NCBI GenBank assembly: GCA_951213105.1
Contig: OX578144.1
Coordinates: 84,829,015 to 84,893,014, forward strand
DNA from: Amaurobius ferox
Lineage: Eukaryota; Arthropoda; Arachnida; Araneae; Amaurobiidae
DNA length: 64,000 bases
Direction of reading: 5' to 3'
Shown: in pieces, positions 1 to 12,339 of the stretch
How positions within the stretch are numbered: position 1 is the first letter of the stretch
Layout: each line of letters starts with the position of its first letter
Notes under the pieces: generated by a model
Seen by the model: the letters and a program-made list of their open reading frames with translations, nothing else
What the model was told of the DNA's origin: nothing
The model's database searches: none
Translations under genes and position numbers: made by a program

Positions 1-583
1 AAGTTGTCGGTGAGCTTAGTATTTTGTCATTCGTGACGCCATGGAGCAGGAGAGTTGTTGTCAAAACGCAAGTTTTTATATTATTATAATTAAAAATTGT
101 TTGCTGATTTTAAAGTGGCATTATCCAGACGTAAACTTCCTGCACAGAGATTTTTAACTGACCTGTGCACACCACCTTTCTCGGTGATATCCAAAGAGAT
201 TCTCGGTCTCTTCAGAGAGCCCGAGAATAAAATGCGAGTGCTTGCTATTCCCGAAGCATCATATCCGCAGACTCAGAATATAAAAAATTGATTTCAGCAT
301 GCCCGGGATGAACCTCCCTAATAATTTCAAACTTGCGCAGCATTAATAAGACAGAAACTTCGCCTAGAGATGATTGCGATTACGACAGTGCTGCCAATAT
401 AAACATAAATACAACTGCAGTGCGGATAATTATTGACTCATCGTTAAACTACGTAGGGCGTCTTGTATCATAATTGTCATCAGAGTATTACAGAAGTATG
501 TTAGAACGGGGAGACTACCAGTCTTGAAAATTTAAATCCAACGTTTTTGTAGTTAAAATTAAAATACTTGTGTTTTATTATAA
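1..583. other. AT-rich sequence, nothing recognised
   Basis: Short open frames here (for example 97-291) have no recognisable domain, and their composition is like the surrounding non-coding DNA. I see no RNA gene or repeat boundary. Confidence 0.4.
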
Positions 584-1808
584 AAGATTAGATGTGGTGA
601 GAAATCGTAACATTTCTACTTCGCTGAAGTGATAACTCACCATTACTTCTTTGTTCGAGTCCCTTATCATAATCATTAAATCAAAAGGACTACTCATTAA
701 AATCCACATACTTAACCTTTAAAACAAATTAGCATTTATTCACATCTCTATTATTATTATAATTAAAATTACATAAGTTTATTATAAAATCCCTTAAAGA
801 GGAGAAAGCACCCGTATGAAACCAGGTCGTTTTAATCTTATTCCAACGATCAAACATTGACTTAATATACATGAAGATTGGCACATATCTAAACGAGGCC
901 AAAATATTTTTGCCTCGTTTTGTTGGTCTGTTGCTCAGCATGGACATCACCAACGTTTCGATTCTCCTTCTGACATTTGGAGTCAAAATTCAACTTTTTG
1001 ATACATCACTTAAACTCTCATAATTGTAATTGTCAGCTACATCCTGATAACTAATAATTCAACTGTTAACTTATTACGTTTCTGCTAACTACAACAGTTT
1101 GATAACGACTTCTACAAACGTCTTAACACGATTTCGCTAACTGTCTCATACATTCTGAATACTGACACTGCAATCTTCTTAATAACATGAATATTGACTT
1201 ACCATGCTTGAAAAATGACCCTTTCTGAATGTTTGAATACCGGCTCTCTCTGAATGCTTGAGTAATTACTCTCTCTGAATGACAGTTGGCTTTTTTACTC
1301 CACAGCATCTCTTGTGCTTCGGGTGAAAATACGCCCTTTTGCTATCATTGGCTGTTCCTCAGTGTTAGGTCGTAACGATGTTTCATTGCTTTTTCAATAT
1401 CAAATAAAGCTTGGTTTAAGCGACCCCAAATGTCCGAAAGAGAATCGGAACGTTGGTGACGTCTATGCTGAGCACCAGACCATCAAAATGACGCCAAAAT
1501 AATACAAACATATGTGCCAATCTTTATGTATATTAGGCCAGTGTTTGATCGTTGGACTAAGATTAAAACGATCTGGTCTCATAAGGGTACTTTCTCCTCC
1601 TTAGGCGATTTTGCAATAAATGTATGCAATTTTAATTATAATAATAGAAGTGTGAATAAATGCAATTTGTTTTAAAAGTTAAGCATGTAGATTTTAGTGA
1701 GAAGTGTTTTTGATTTAATAATTACGATAAGGGACCCGTACAAAGAAGTAATCGTGGGTTATCACTTCGGCAATGTACAAATGTTACGATTCACAACCAA
1801 ATCTAATC
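584..1808. repeat. Fold-back repeat with ~300 bp inverted arms
   Basis: The arm at 584-889 is the reverse complement of 1510-1808 at roughly 80% by eye. Shared blocks include the GATTGGCACATAT / ATATGTGCCAATC ends, a GGAGGAGAAAG purine run followed by TGAGACCAG, and GTGATAACYCAC. The spacer is about 620 bp and contains no coding sequence I recognise. The purine run followed by TGAGACCAG resembles a polypurine tract next to an LTR start, and a similar junction lies at 31790-31830. The structure may therefore be two LTR-retroelement 3' ends in opposite orientation rather than a DNA transposon. Confidence 0.7.
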
Positions 1809-2575
1809 GTTTGTCATAACTTTCCGGGCCAAGAATTTCAAAATTGGTGACTATATGTTTGCGCCTTTGTTTTGTCGCAAACATCCAAATCTGCATATGG
1901 TGGCTCCTGGTCTCATATTTTCCTTAATAGGATTAATTTTGTTTAACAATGGATGGTACTTAGCTTAAAAAACAATCATCTTAAGTAAACATTGTCTCAT
2001 TTAGGTTCTGTTTTATGATCGACATTATTTGCAAAGTCTCAGAAGTCATCGAGGCTTCTGCAAAGTTTGTGAAGAATTTTTACACCCCCCCATTTTCTTC
2101 ACCACTGGAGAGGAATAAAATATGTGGCTTTATAAAATTCTATCTCGTGTTTGACACTATAAGTGTACAAAGTTTCAGCCTTTTATTTCACCGCATGGAT
2201 TCTGTAGGGTTTGGAGAGATAAAACAAGTTAGACAATTATTAATCTTGCATCGTTTTGTGAGTTTTATTTCAGAAGTTGTGATAAATGTTTCTTTTCGCA
2301 AGTTAGCATCAGCTTAGTGAATTCGTTGAATTACACATTTGGCTTATTTGTGTAAATATATGCATTTTTGATACCATTTGCATACATTGTGCCGTCCAAA
2401 CTACTGTTTTTTCTAGACTAAATACTACCACTGATGTTTGGGAAAATAAATGTTGTTTATTCATTGGAAATACTGTTTTAAAAATCTTAAAATTCGAATA
2501 ACGGAAGGAGTTATAACTATGTAAATTATTAAAATATCAATCTGTTTCTTGCTTTCTACATAATGTATCTATACA
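1809..2575. other. Intergenic, nothing recognised
   Basis: An open frame at 2015-2317 (100 codons) has no recognised domain or compositional support. An LTR-like word (CTGGTCTCATA) near 1905 may be related to the TGTGAGACCAGG family seen at 31.8 and 33.5 kb. Confidence 0.35.
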
Positions 2576-2579
2576 TATG

Positions 2580-2830
2580 AATCTACACATATATCTTTTA
2601 CAACGGAACATACATTAGTTATTCATTCCACAGAACTCTTTCTCTCATATATGAACATACACATATACGAATATCTTTCCCAAAGTGTTCCAAATGGTCT
2701 AAGGAGGCTTTTAAATGTACTTATCCGTTAAAATCTTGAAAATATTCGAATTCGAAAATATTCAAAAGAACAACAGTTTCTCTATACAAGAGTATGTGGG
2801 AAAAATAATAAAAAATGAGCACCGATAAGG
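2580..2830 (-). repeat. Family A repeat, diverged 5' fragment
   Basis: This is a diverged minus-strand copy of the family A left end. ATCCGTTAAAATCTTGAAAAT followed by a TTCGAATTCGAAAATATT block matches the conserved segment next to the microsatellite in better copies (for example 35440-35560). An ACATACACATATACG tract lies where other copies carry the CA repeat. The same arrangement recurs at 7205-7370. Confidence 0.45.
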
Positions 2831-2869
2831 AAAACCGCTGTAACCTTCCTTGCTAATTACTCCTCGAAT

Positions 2870-3420
2870 AAAATCCAAAGTTTTACATACAAATAAAAAA
2901 GGTGAGGGGACAAGTCAAGCCTTTCCATTTCAAAACTTCTCCATTTTTTTCTTTCCAGATCTGACACTTCCAGATTAAGGTCCTCATTACTAAGCACTTC
3001 TCGACTCTAGCCTTAATCGACATTATTATTCAAAAATGCGGGGTGACAGATTTCCCCGTCATTTAAAAGAATTTAGCCGTGGCTTTTGGCGTAACTGTTA
3101 ATGGAGGTACCTCTTTTCATTAGATAGATACTCTTCTAATTAAGGGAGGAATTATTCTGATTCCCCTATCTTTGAAGAGCTGGGATTTAAAACTAGCCAA
3201 ATAGATCCTGTTTTTTCTCTGATGAGCTATTGCTGCACGGGGAAACACAACTTAGGTTTGTGGGCAGAAAAAATAATTTAAAATTCAAATTATATGTCAT
3301 TATTATTTGAAAGTCTTTTCATCTAATATCAAATATTTCTTGTTTCAGTCAAAATTCAGAAAGTAAATGTATTATTGATGCACAGTCGTCAAAAAAGATT
3401 TGTTACTTTACATATTTAGT
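2870..3420 (+). repeat. Dispersed repeat family B, copy 1
   Basis: The stretch shares a long block with 7456-7860 and 10970-11345: GACAGATTTCCCCGTCATTT, then TAATGGAGG, CTTTTCATTAGAT, CTTCTAATTAAGG, and TTTGAAG ahead of a GATTT word. There is no open frame. Nature unknown; it is an old interspersed repeat. Confidence 0.6.
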
Positions 3421-3667
3421 TCAAATTATTCAATCAGTATAAATTTTTTAGTTAACTTATTGTTTAGGATATGATCTAAATACTCCATAAAGATTCATAT
3501 AGCCTATTCAACACTTTTATTACTTTCTTTACATATATAATATGATAATGAGCGATGCTTTTTCTACATTAGTGGCCTTCAAACTGATTCCTGTGCGTCG
3601 CATGCGGCAAGGTGATTGAGTTTTGTTGTCCACCGATAAACTTTTATTTATATCTTTCGAATTAAAA

Positions 3668-4080
3668 TGAATATTATGTGGGCAGCACACGACTTTAGCT
3701 ATATAATGAAAGTGCGTTACTTTTTTAATGGAAAATAATGGTGGACAAGATGCACTGCACAATGTTTATAACGTTGAAATGTACACTGACATTTGGCGCT
3801 TTTTTGGATGAAAACATGTAAAAATATTTTGAAGTACCAAATTCATCTATATTTCGTGAAAGCACAGTTTGACAGGCTATATTGCTTTCATCTGCTATTT
3901 TGTGCTATAATATTGCTATTATCTGCTTAGCAATTTACTCTCTTAAATCAAATATGTTAATTAACTCTTCAATTTGGCGCCATTATCGTATGTTTAGGGT
4001 AATTTTGTTTTAGAACTGTATTAAAAATATAATCAACTTGGCGACATTTCGCCAAATTATTCGTCAGAGTCGCTAAATAA
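3668..4080 (-). repeat. Family A repeat, diverged copy
   Basis: The stretch starts with the terminal stem-loop and inverted-repeat segment (ATGTGGGCAGCACACGACTTT, then CTATATAATG) seen at 34598 and, reversed, at 43360. It continues to a TTGGCGACATTTCGCCAAAT block typical of this family. The far end is not recognisable. Confidence 0.5.
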
Positions 4081-4950
4081 GTCACTAAATGTTACATATT
4101 CGATAATACCCACTTTTATGAAATTTTTTAGACAAATTCATTTGAAAAACTTACAATATTTCGAGATCGGTTCAAGCTTCTAAATTCGTTTATATCGTGT
4201 TATTCGTTTCAGAATTAAAAAGAAAGTAAAATATGATAATTTATTTAGCATTATTGTATGGCCTAATTTTTTATGAATTTTTTCAAAAATATATTTTGTG
4301 AGGAACCCGTCACTTTTTCGAGCATATTTTCAGCCATTTTCAGAACAGTTTCAGAGTTCATACACCTTAAGACCGCCTGCATTGCAGTTTTGGGAAAACA
4401 AAGCTATAAAACTCTGTCATCACAGTCTGATTTCGGAGAAATGCACCCATTCTGAGCCGTCATCAGAGAAGAGAGAACTAAGCCCAGAGGGGAGCGTTAG
4501 GTTCTCTCTGATATGAAGAGCTTGAAAAAAAAACATTCCAAAAGCTTAACCCGTGTGGTCCTCAAATTTTGGACCAGAATATATACATGAAAGAGATGCT
4601 TTTCGAGAGAGGCGAGACAATTTTCGTAGAGACCGGTCACACTTTTGGTTCTCCTGATGCACAGGTTCTCGCCCTCACCAGAATGTTATTCTGTAACTTT
4701 TGATATTCCTTCTCATGCTATAATAAAGACTAATTTTCTTTATCAACGATGCCTGTTTGATCCAGACTTGGAGAAATTCATTATTTTCATGGTCTTGCCT
4801 CTGGTTCGAACTCACGAATTTTGAAGGGAACGGCTACTTGCATTTAGGTCGGCACATTTTACTTTATGTGCGCTTACCGGACTAACGCTACTGAATCAGC
4901 AATCATGCAGAGGTCTGAAAGAGAGCCGGAACGAAGAAACAAATTTAAAA
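4081..4950. other. Intergenic, nothing recognised
   Basis: Overlapping short frames at 4273-4516 have no recognisable motif. No repeat copy from elsewhere in the window was matched here. Confidence 0.35.
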
Positions 4951-4976
4951 CATATTTGAAAATGTGTGTTTGTGTG

Positions 4977-5215
4977 TGGGGAGGGGGTCTTCCGAACGTT
5001 TGATCGCTTTTAAAATTTATCATTTCAGTATTCATGGATAGTAATAATCGTACCAAATTTCGTTTGAAATGCTGCATTCATTCGTGAGATATTGCATACA
5101 CAGACACATACATACACACACACACACAAATACACCAGGCATCACCCCAAAACATTTGATTCGGGTTTAGAGGTGCTTGAAACGTGCTCTTCCGTCAAAA
5201 ACTTGAAACTAAAAG
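4977..5215 (-). repeat. Family A repeat, diverged subfamily
   Basis: GGTCTTCC, GTACCAAATTTCGTT and a CA-rich tract (5100-5130), followed by GAAACGTGCTCTTCCGTCAAA, match the right-hand window copy at 63858-64000 more closely than the main family. This is a minus-strand partial copy. Confidence 0.55.
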
Positions 5216-5528
5216 CAATTTAATTTACTAAGAGGAATATCTAATACAGACTTTTCAATATATTGTTACATATATATCCATAAAATTTATCCCTGGCTGT
5301 ATGCGGTAAGTTAATGCAGTAAACTGCGCAATTTTTTTATTGAACATAATTGTACAACTATTGATTGGCAGGAGAGGACATTTTTTGGTATTCGCCAGGT
5401 ATTTCAATGCTAATGTCTATATCTTTCATGAAGGATGGGAGATTGTGTTAAATTTACATAACGTGTCTCATACCCGCTTCAGAAGTGATTTTATCTTCAA
5501 TTTGTCATTTTACTTACTCTGCAAAACA

Positions 5529-5760
5529 TGGTAATGTATAGGGAAAGTATTCGAATACATTCGAAAATCGCAACTCAAATTTTTGACGGATCTGCATTTT
5601 CGGGACCTCTGGAACACGAAAAAACTATTTTTAGCATGACGTGTGTGTGTGTGTGTGTGTGTAGGTACGTCACTTAAGTGTGACTCTGCTGCTGAATAGA
5701 TTTTGTTACGATTCGAGATAAAAGAACCCGCCTTATTTTGCGAGATGGCCCGCAAAAATC
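5529..5760 (+). repeat. Family A repeat, diverged left end
   Basis: The stretch opens with AATGTATAGGGAAAGTATT, followed by a TTCGAAAATCGCAACTCAAAT-like segment and a (GT)n tract at 5640-5662. That is the standard family A order: hairpin arm, TTCGA block, microsatellite. Confidence 0.5.
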
Positions 5761-7200
5761 TCAGGTATCTACTCTATCTAAAACACTAATCGACTAAATT
5801 TTACAAAATTTGGTAGATAAGCCACTTGTTGATAGATTTTGATACGATTTAGAATAGAAGAACCTGCCTTTTTTGTAAAATTGCCGCAAAAATCTAAAAT
5901 AACAGACTATGTATGCTCAAATGTATGAATTGAATGCCTGTTTTATACGCAATTTTTGACCAGGAAAAGAATTAAGATCAATCCCATTACTGTAACCGTT
6001 CTCGAGATATTTGAGTGGGTTTTTTTTGCATTATTGTCACGTCGCTTTTGAAGAACTGTTGTTCAGTTACCAAATAAAAACAAAAATGTAATTAAAGGTG
6101 AAAATTGAGTGTTATTTTGTGCCATTAAACTCAATTTAATAAATTTAAGAAATAAAGAGAAGTTGAATATGAGTCTGCAGGCAAAGTCATGTGCTGCTCG
6201 GAACAGAATTGTTTGGTTGTTGCTATGATCAAACTGGGTAATTAATCTAACGACCGGAAAAATGCATTGAAGGTATTCTATTTCTATATCTCGGACACCA
6301 AAAATAAATTAAAAAATTGATGAAATTAAATGGGATCAACACTGTGAGTATAGAAAAGATCTGATTAATCAAAATTGACATGTATCCAGTGGTGATACCG
6401 TGCATGTCCTTTGGAGGAGATATCTAGGGATTTAATTGCAACTACGTACTAGATTATATTTCTTATATTCTCATCATAATGCTGATGCAATTCGAATAAG
6501 CACATTGAAGTATTGTATAGAAAAACATATATAATTTTTATTTTCAAGAAAAAATGGGAGAAAAATATATTGAATTTTTAGTATATGAGATAAATGTTCA
6601 AAACTCTGTTTTATTACTGATTTGCTGGAATGGCCTGACATCATTTTACTGTACCCTTCCACGGCTATCAATTAAGATTCAATTTTTTTTATGAATGTTG
6701 TAAATTTCGAAAAATTTAAAATATTTATTCTCTTCTGAAAATAATTTTTTTACTTTCTCACAAATTGAATATTTTAAGTTGTGTCACTTCTGACGAGGAG
6801 GACACAATGTTAGAAAAACAAAGAAAACAATTAATACACTCAGCTTGTGAACCGACCATCCATTAAATTGCTCTATGTCTTTGGATGAGTCGGATGGTCT
6901 GGGCTTTCGACTCAGCTTGTGAAAATCGTCTCAGCAAATGAACGAATTTGTGTTCTGAGATTCAGATTCAAAATGAGAAAGAAAACAATTCTGCCCCGAA
7001 GTGAGTATAATTATTTTCTATAAAAAAACAATACTATGGAAATCTTAAAAGTTTAATAATCCCAATTATAATAATGAGAATTTGTAGTTCTAATAATATA
7101 AAAAATTTTTCTGGTTCTAGTTTATCATTCAATGTATCTGCCCATATAATTTGACAGTGGTATCAACAATATAATATATAATATTCTTCTTTAAGGTATC
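5761..7200. other. Intergenic, nothing coding
   Basis: AT-rich, with no supported gene. GAGTCGGATGGTCTGGGCTTTC near 6885 resembles the 3' tail of the SINE family at 36.9 and 61 kb (GTCGGACGGTCTGGGTC), possibly a lone tail. Confidence 0.35.
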
Positions 7201-7204
7201 GAAT

Positions 7205-7370
7205 CCATAATTCGTCCAACCCCATACATATATACATACAAATACTAGAGAAGATATACATATGCTCAAAAGTCGTAAAATATGCTTATCCGTCAAATTC
7301 TAGAACTCAAAGATTTTCCGGAAAACAATACTTTTCTAATCAATAAAGAAAATAAAAGTAAAACTATATA
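7205..7370 (-). repeat. Family A repeat, diverged 5' fragment
   Basis: TTATCCGTCAAATTCTAGAA, a TTTTCCGG word and a CAATACTTTTC word correspond to the left end of family A read on the minus strand. An ACATATATACATACAAATAC tract precedes it. Confidence 0.4.
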
Positions 7371-7455
7371 TTACGTTTAAAAATTGAAAATTGTGTCTAA
7401 ATAAAATAATCTTTGCATCAGTATTTTCAAATTTTCCGTCATGACATCAAATGCA

Positions 7456-8060
7456 CTAGAATATTAATAATAACAGGAGGAGGAGAGACAAGTCAAACCC
7501 TATTTTAAACCTTTCAAGTACTTTGCAATTTCAGCTTTCATTAGAATCATAATCCACAGTGGTGGGGTGACAAATTTCTCCGTCATTTTAAAAGAATTTA
7601 TCTGTAGTATGATGGGTTGTAGATGCTAATGGAGGCACACCTTTTCATTAGATGGATATCCTTCTAATTAAGGAAGAACTTACTTTGGCTTATTGGCCTT
7701 TGAAGTGCGGGGATTTCAAACACTCAAATGATTTCAATGTCGTTTGTAGTTGCTTCTGTGAAATATCGTGTGGAATTGTGGGTGAAGAATTAATTTTGCA
7801 AATAAATAAATAATTTATTGGTTTTTGACGAAACTTACATTATAATACAACGTTTCATATTTTAAGAAATTACTTTGGCTTATTGGCCTTTGAATTGAGG
7901 GTATTTCAATCACTCAAATGGTTTCGTTTTCTTCTGTAGTTGCTTTTGTGAATTATCGTGTGGAATTGTGGTTGAAGAAATAAGTTTCCAAATAAATAAA
8001 TTAATTATTGGTTTTTTACAAAACTCTTTATATTGCAATACAATTTTTTATATTTTAAGG
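7456..8060 (+). repeat. Dispersed repeat family B, copy 2, with internal duplication
   Basis: The conserved family B block (GGGGTGACAAATTTCTCCGTC to CTTCTAATTAAGG) is followed by a ~188 bp segment present twice in tandem, at about 7680-7867 and 7868-8055. Both copies contain TTACTTTGGCTTATTGGCC and TATCGTGTGGAATTGTGG. There is no coding potential. Confidence 0.65.
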
Positions 8061-9420
8061 TAAAAAACAGAAAGTAATTAGTGCTGTTTATTAGTCAAAA
8101 GCATTTCTCCTGTAATATATTGAAATCATCAAATTATACAGTTAATTGTTTATGCTGCTATAGCAGATAACAGCATTCATTAACCGTCTGGCTTTGGGCT
8201 TTTTGCCCTCATCCGCATGGCATAGATGATATCTTCAATCACCATTTTGTAAAATTCTATGAAAATCGATCTTAAGGTCACGGGACGAATAGGAAGGTGA
8301 TCTTTACGTTGCCCCCCCCCTTCTCTTCTGTGAGTTTGAACTTGATCTTTCTAGCCCCATATAGTTTGAACGAAGTTTAAATAAATACTCGTACAACAAT
8401 ATTTGTTGACATTGCCGATATCGGTAATTCCATGCTGAAGAGAGCATAATAAGGGAAAAACCAGTCCTAGACTCTGTTATTTGCAATGGGAGATCGATCC
8501 TAGGTAAAAGTTTTATTTGACAATTGGAATTTCTCATAGGAATAAAATAGAACAGGTGTTTATTGTTTTTAGTCATTGGATTTTTCAGCGTGCGTCTTTT
8601 TGATGTAAATAATGTCTGTGGTCGAGGTATTTAGCTGAAATCAACATGTTGAATAAAATGTAAATAATTTGTACGCTTATATCTATGAATTACGGTAAAA
8701 ATGCAAACAATTTATACTAATATTTTGTAATAAATAGATTACCATTTATGAACATGAAAATATAGCTTGAATCGTTTGAACTAATTTTTTCGACAAAAAA
8801 TAAAATGTTCCTGTTCGATCGTGTTTTTGCTTCACTTTACTTATTTTCACTCGAAATTCCTTTTAAATTGTTAAAGATGCATAAAATTTTCAAACGACAA
8901 AAACGTTGAAGAAAATCTAGTTTCTATATTATAAATTTGTTTTCACAGAACTTTTATAACTTTTAAGAAATTGTCTTGTTAAATTGAAGCGTATGGAAAA
9001 TTTTCTGCTTTTAATGATTCTAAATTGTAATGCATATATCAAGAAAACTTAAAGGGCGACAATAAGAGAAAATTACTATGCAACAATAAGAGAGTAATTT
9101 AGGCTTATTAAAATCGTTACACATCTATATCATAGGATTTAGTTCTTTACAAACTATGGCGGTTAAAAATTCAATATTTTTAGATGTGAACTATTTTCAA
9201 ATGTCGGTTCTAAATTTACAAGACTTTATTCCTCTATAACAATTTCGGCTCAATCAAACTGGAGCTACTGCCGATTTATTCTATTGCATGCGTACTGTAA
9301 TTGTCTAATACATTGCGCCATTTTAAATATTATCTATTCCGTACTGACGGCTAAAAAATCATGCGAAACCAGTCTAAGGATGCCGTTGTCTGCTATGGGA
9401 GCATAATTCTATCTCTGGGT
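8061..9420. other. Intergenic, nothing recognised
   Basis: The region contains a poly-C run at about 8311-8320 and an open frame on the minus strand at 8304-8576 with no recognisable domain. The short similarity between 8460-8505 and 9370-9425 (ACCAGTC...GGGAG) is too weak to call. Confidence 0.3.
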
Positions 9421-9790
9421 ACGCCCAAATAGGCGAGTCCTGTCAATATCCTTAGTATCATGACAATGTTGGTTCAATATTGAGTCAATATTTTAGTGCT
9501 TGCCGTTTTATTAGAAATATTGCCAATGCAGGGTTAATATAGGAAATTCATTGTCCGTCAATATTGGCTAATTATTGACTTTATGATATTACTTCAATTT
9601 TTGAGTTATATGGGGTATATTTCAAATATTTGGAAGATTTTGGCATTTAATACTGTCTAAATATAGGATATATATAGGAATGCCAATATTGGTTATAAAT
9701 GGCTAGCCAACACAGGCCGCATATTATCAAAATGACGATATTGAATAAATGTTGGCGGATAATATTGGCATGCTACTAGGGATGAGTACT
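9421..9790. repeat. CAATATTG-rich degenerate repeat
   Basis: Variants of the near-palindrome CCAATATTG / TCAATATTG recur more than ten times in about 350 bp without a fixed period. They look like a highly decayed short tandem repeat. Confidence 0.45.
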
Positions 9791-9816
9791 TCTTTATTAA
9801 AAAGTAAAAAAAAACC

Positions 9817-9910
9817 TAAGTACTAACAATAATATAAGTACTAATAATAAAAGTAGTACTAAACATAAGTACTAACAATAAAAGTAGTACTAAACATAAG
9901 TACTAATAAT
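9817..9910. repeat. Minisatellite of AAGTACTAA... units
   Basis: A ~31-33 bp unit containing AAGTACTAA, CAATAAAAGTAGTACTAAAC or close variants repeats about three times. Confidence 0.7.
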
Positions 9911-10029
9911 AGAAACCCGATCTCGTCAATGACTCCCGTCATAACATCCTGTGCAATAGAAGAATAGAATATTAATTCGATCGAGTAAAACGTCACGTAC
10001 CACGTTTTAAAATTCTCCGATTCTTTTTT

Positions 10030-10969
10030 ACTTTCCTTATATACATAATGTATAAGGAAAGTATTGTGACGGGGTCGAAAATTCGAATTCGAGTTTTCGA
10101 CGGGAGAGCATGTTTCAAGCATCCCTGATCACGAATCAAGCATTTTTGAAGTGATGTCTGTGTGTGTGTGTGTGTGTGTGTGCGTGAAAGTATGTGTATG
10201 TGTCAGTGAGCCTGTGGAGACGATAACTGACGAACTAATGGGCCGATTCGAACGAAATTTGGTACAAAAATCACAATCCGTAAACACTGGAAGCCTATTG
10301 TTTTTATACGCAATCGAATGTTCAGAACCCCCCTAAATTTTTGAGTGAAATTTTGAAAAATTCGTCAAAAAATCAAAACCGCTAATAAAGTTACGCAAAT
10401 AGACATTTCGTATGTAATTTTTCATTAGAAAACGATTGACATAAATTTTAGATCGCTAACATAAACCGTTCTCGAGATATTGCACATTTTTCAAAAAAAT
10501 TATCAAAAAGTCATAAAATAAAAAAAATATTTCCTATTGAGAACCATGTTTACTCTTCATGTGTAACACCATGCGATAAATTGGGTGACATCGTTCTCGT
10601 GGATCTAGCTCGTTCCAGTCATGAAAAAAGATACTTTGAGTAATACTTTTGTATTTGAACGCCAATAGTTATTTATCTGCTGTAAGAATAACTTATTTCT
10701 TCGTCCATAATGCTTGGCGAGATTTTGGCGACGAATTTGGCGAGATGTCGCCAACTTGGCAACTTTTTTAATTGTTGCCAAATTAACAAAAATCTCGCCA
10801 AATGGATAAAAATGACGCTAAATCAATCAAAATTACAACTAAGTGAAGAAAATTCAATATCTTGGAAAGAATATAAGTATCTACTATAAGAATAACATTT
10901 TTTTAACTGTAAAAGTAGTAAATTCATTGCATTATATAAGGAAAGTCATGTGTTGCCCACATCAGATTT
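10030..10969 (+). repeat. Family A repeat, full-length reference copy
   Basis: A complete ~940 bp copy. It starts with a hairpin (ACTTTCCTTATA / TATAAGGAAAGT, 10030-10062), then a TTCGAATTCGAGTTTTCGAC block. Then comes a (GT)n tract at 10157-10180 and a conserved core with CGATTCGAACGAAATTTGG and GTTCTCGAGATATTGCACAT. A GGCGAGATTTTGGCG / TCGCCAA region follows. The end is GCATTATATAAGGAAAGT followed by the ATGTG-TTGCC-CACAT stem-loop. T-runs flank both ends. There is no open frame beyond chance. The structure suggests a non-autonomous Helentron-like element (inference). Confidence 0.8.
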
Positions 10970-11345
10970 TTTTTCTATATGACTTGACTATCTCCCGGCT
11001 TAGAACCGTCATTACTAAACACTTTGCTTTTCCTGCAAAAAGTCATAAATCGGCATTATAATTCACAGTTGCCAGGCGACAGATTTTCCTGCCATTTAAA
11101 ATAACTTAACCACGTCTCGTGGTGTAGGTGCTAATGGAGCTCTCTTCATTAGACGCATTCCCCTCTAATTCAGGAAGGAATTACTCTGACTTATTCCTCT
11201 TTGAAGTGTGAGGATTTAAAAAAAGTCCAAAAATGTCCTTTGTTTATGAAGCTGTTTCACTCTGAAATAGAGCTTGGATTTTGTGGATATCCCGAGAGTT
11301 AAGTTAGAAATGAATAAATGATTAGTGTTTTGACGGAATTATTCT
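10970..11345 (+). repeat. Dispersed repeat family B, copy 3
   Basis: The stretch directly abuts the family A copy at 10030-10969. It shares with copies 1 and 2 the order CGTCATTACTAA, GCGACAGATTTTCCTGCC, CTAATGGAG, CTTCATTAGA, CTCTAATTCAGGAAGG and TTTGAAGTGTGAGGATTT. Confidence 0.6.
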
Positions 11346-12302
11346 TTGCGATTAAATATTTGATATTTTAGAGAAAAAACTCGATGTGGTTCCAATTCGA
11401 TGGAGTCTAAATGGTTTTGCGCAAATAACGCTTTTAAAAAATGAAACTTTAATAAATTTTAATCTTACGTTCAAAAGGAAGATGACTGTGTGTAAGTGTC
11501 GTACGACAAGAAAATTTGGTGCATATGTACTACAGGACCCGAATAGGTGCACTTAGGCGTTACTATTATTTTTCTAAATTTCTAATTAGTTTTGCATTTA
11601 TTTTATAGATTCGAATTTCCTTTGCGACTGCTAAAACACTATAAAATGAGGCTCGAATTTAATCCGAGGCACGCCGGCAAGATCCTAGACAAGCATCTCC
11701 TTCGCAAAACCGGCAATTTCAGACCGATAGCGCTTTGTAAGTAGGATTTAAAATCCAGAAATTTGAAATTCCGAATTTTACAAATAGTGATATAAATTGT
11801 GATATGTAAGATTGTAACAGTAATATCACAGATTATTCTAGAAAAAAATCATAAACCCATCAGTTTGTTAATTATAATTAAATATACATTTTTTATTTGA
11901 GGCATGTGTTTGATCTTTTGAAGGAGTTTCCCAGGATATCACAAGTCACGGACTCTTTCCGAAGTGGAAACGGACTGGTTAAGTAACCACTCATTTTGTG
12001 GTAGGGGAGTGGATATTTTGGAATGGACTGCGAGGAGTGTTGCATGTGGATTTCCGTGGAATCGCCTGTTTCTTGAGGAGTGGAGTATATGATCAATTTT
12101 TATTCTCAATTTTATTGTTTTTACCGAGAGCATGTGCTATTTGATTGGTGAATTTGTTAGATTGAAGTCATTTTAATTCAGATGTATTATTTAAACAGCG
12201 AGTGCTTATTTAATTATTTATACGCTGTGAATGCTTATTTAAAACCCGGACACCGCCGGGTAATTTGTTTTAGCAATTCACATTTTTTACATTTGTGTTA
12301 AA
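11346..12302. other. Intergenic, nothing recognised
   Basis: Short minus-strand frames at 11352-11552, 11893-12096 and 11939-12133 have no recognisable motif. No repeat match was found within the window. Confidence 0.35.
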
Positions 12303-12339
12303 TCTATATAAATAAAAATGAAAATCTGTCTGTCTGTCT

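Noticed and set aside
10030..10969. Family A as a TIR (cut-and-paste) MITE
   Set aside because: TATAAGGAAAGT at the right end is not terminal: a constant ATGTG-CACAT segment follows it in every good copy, and I find no consistent target duplication.
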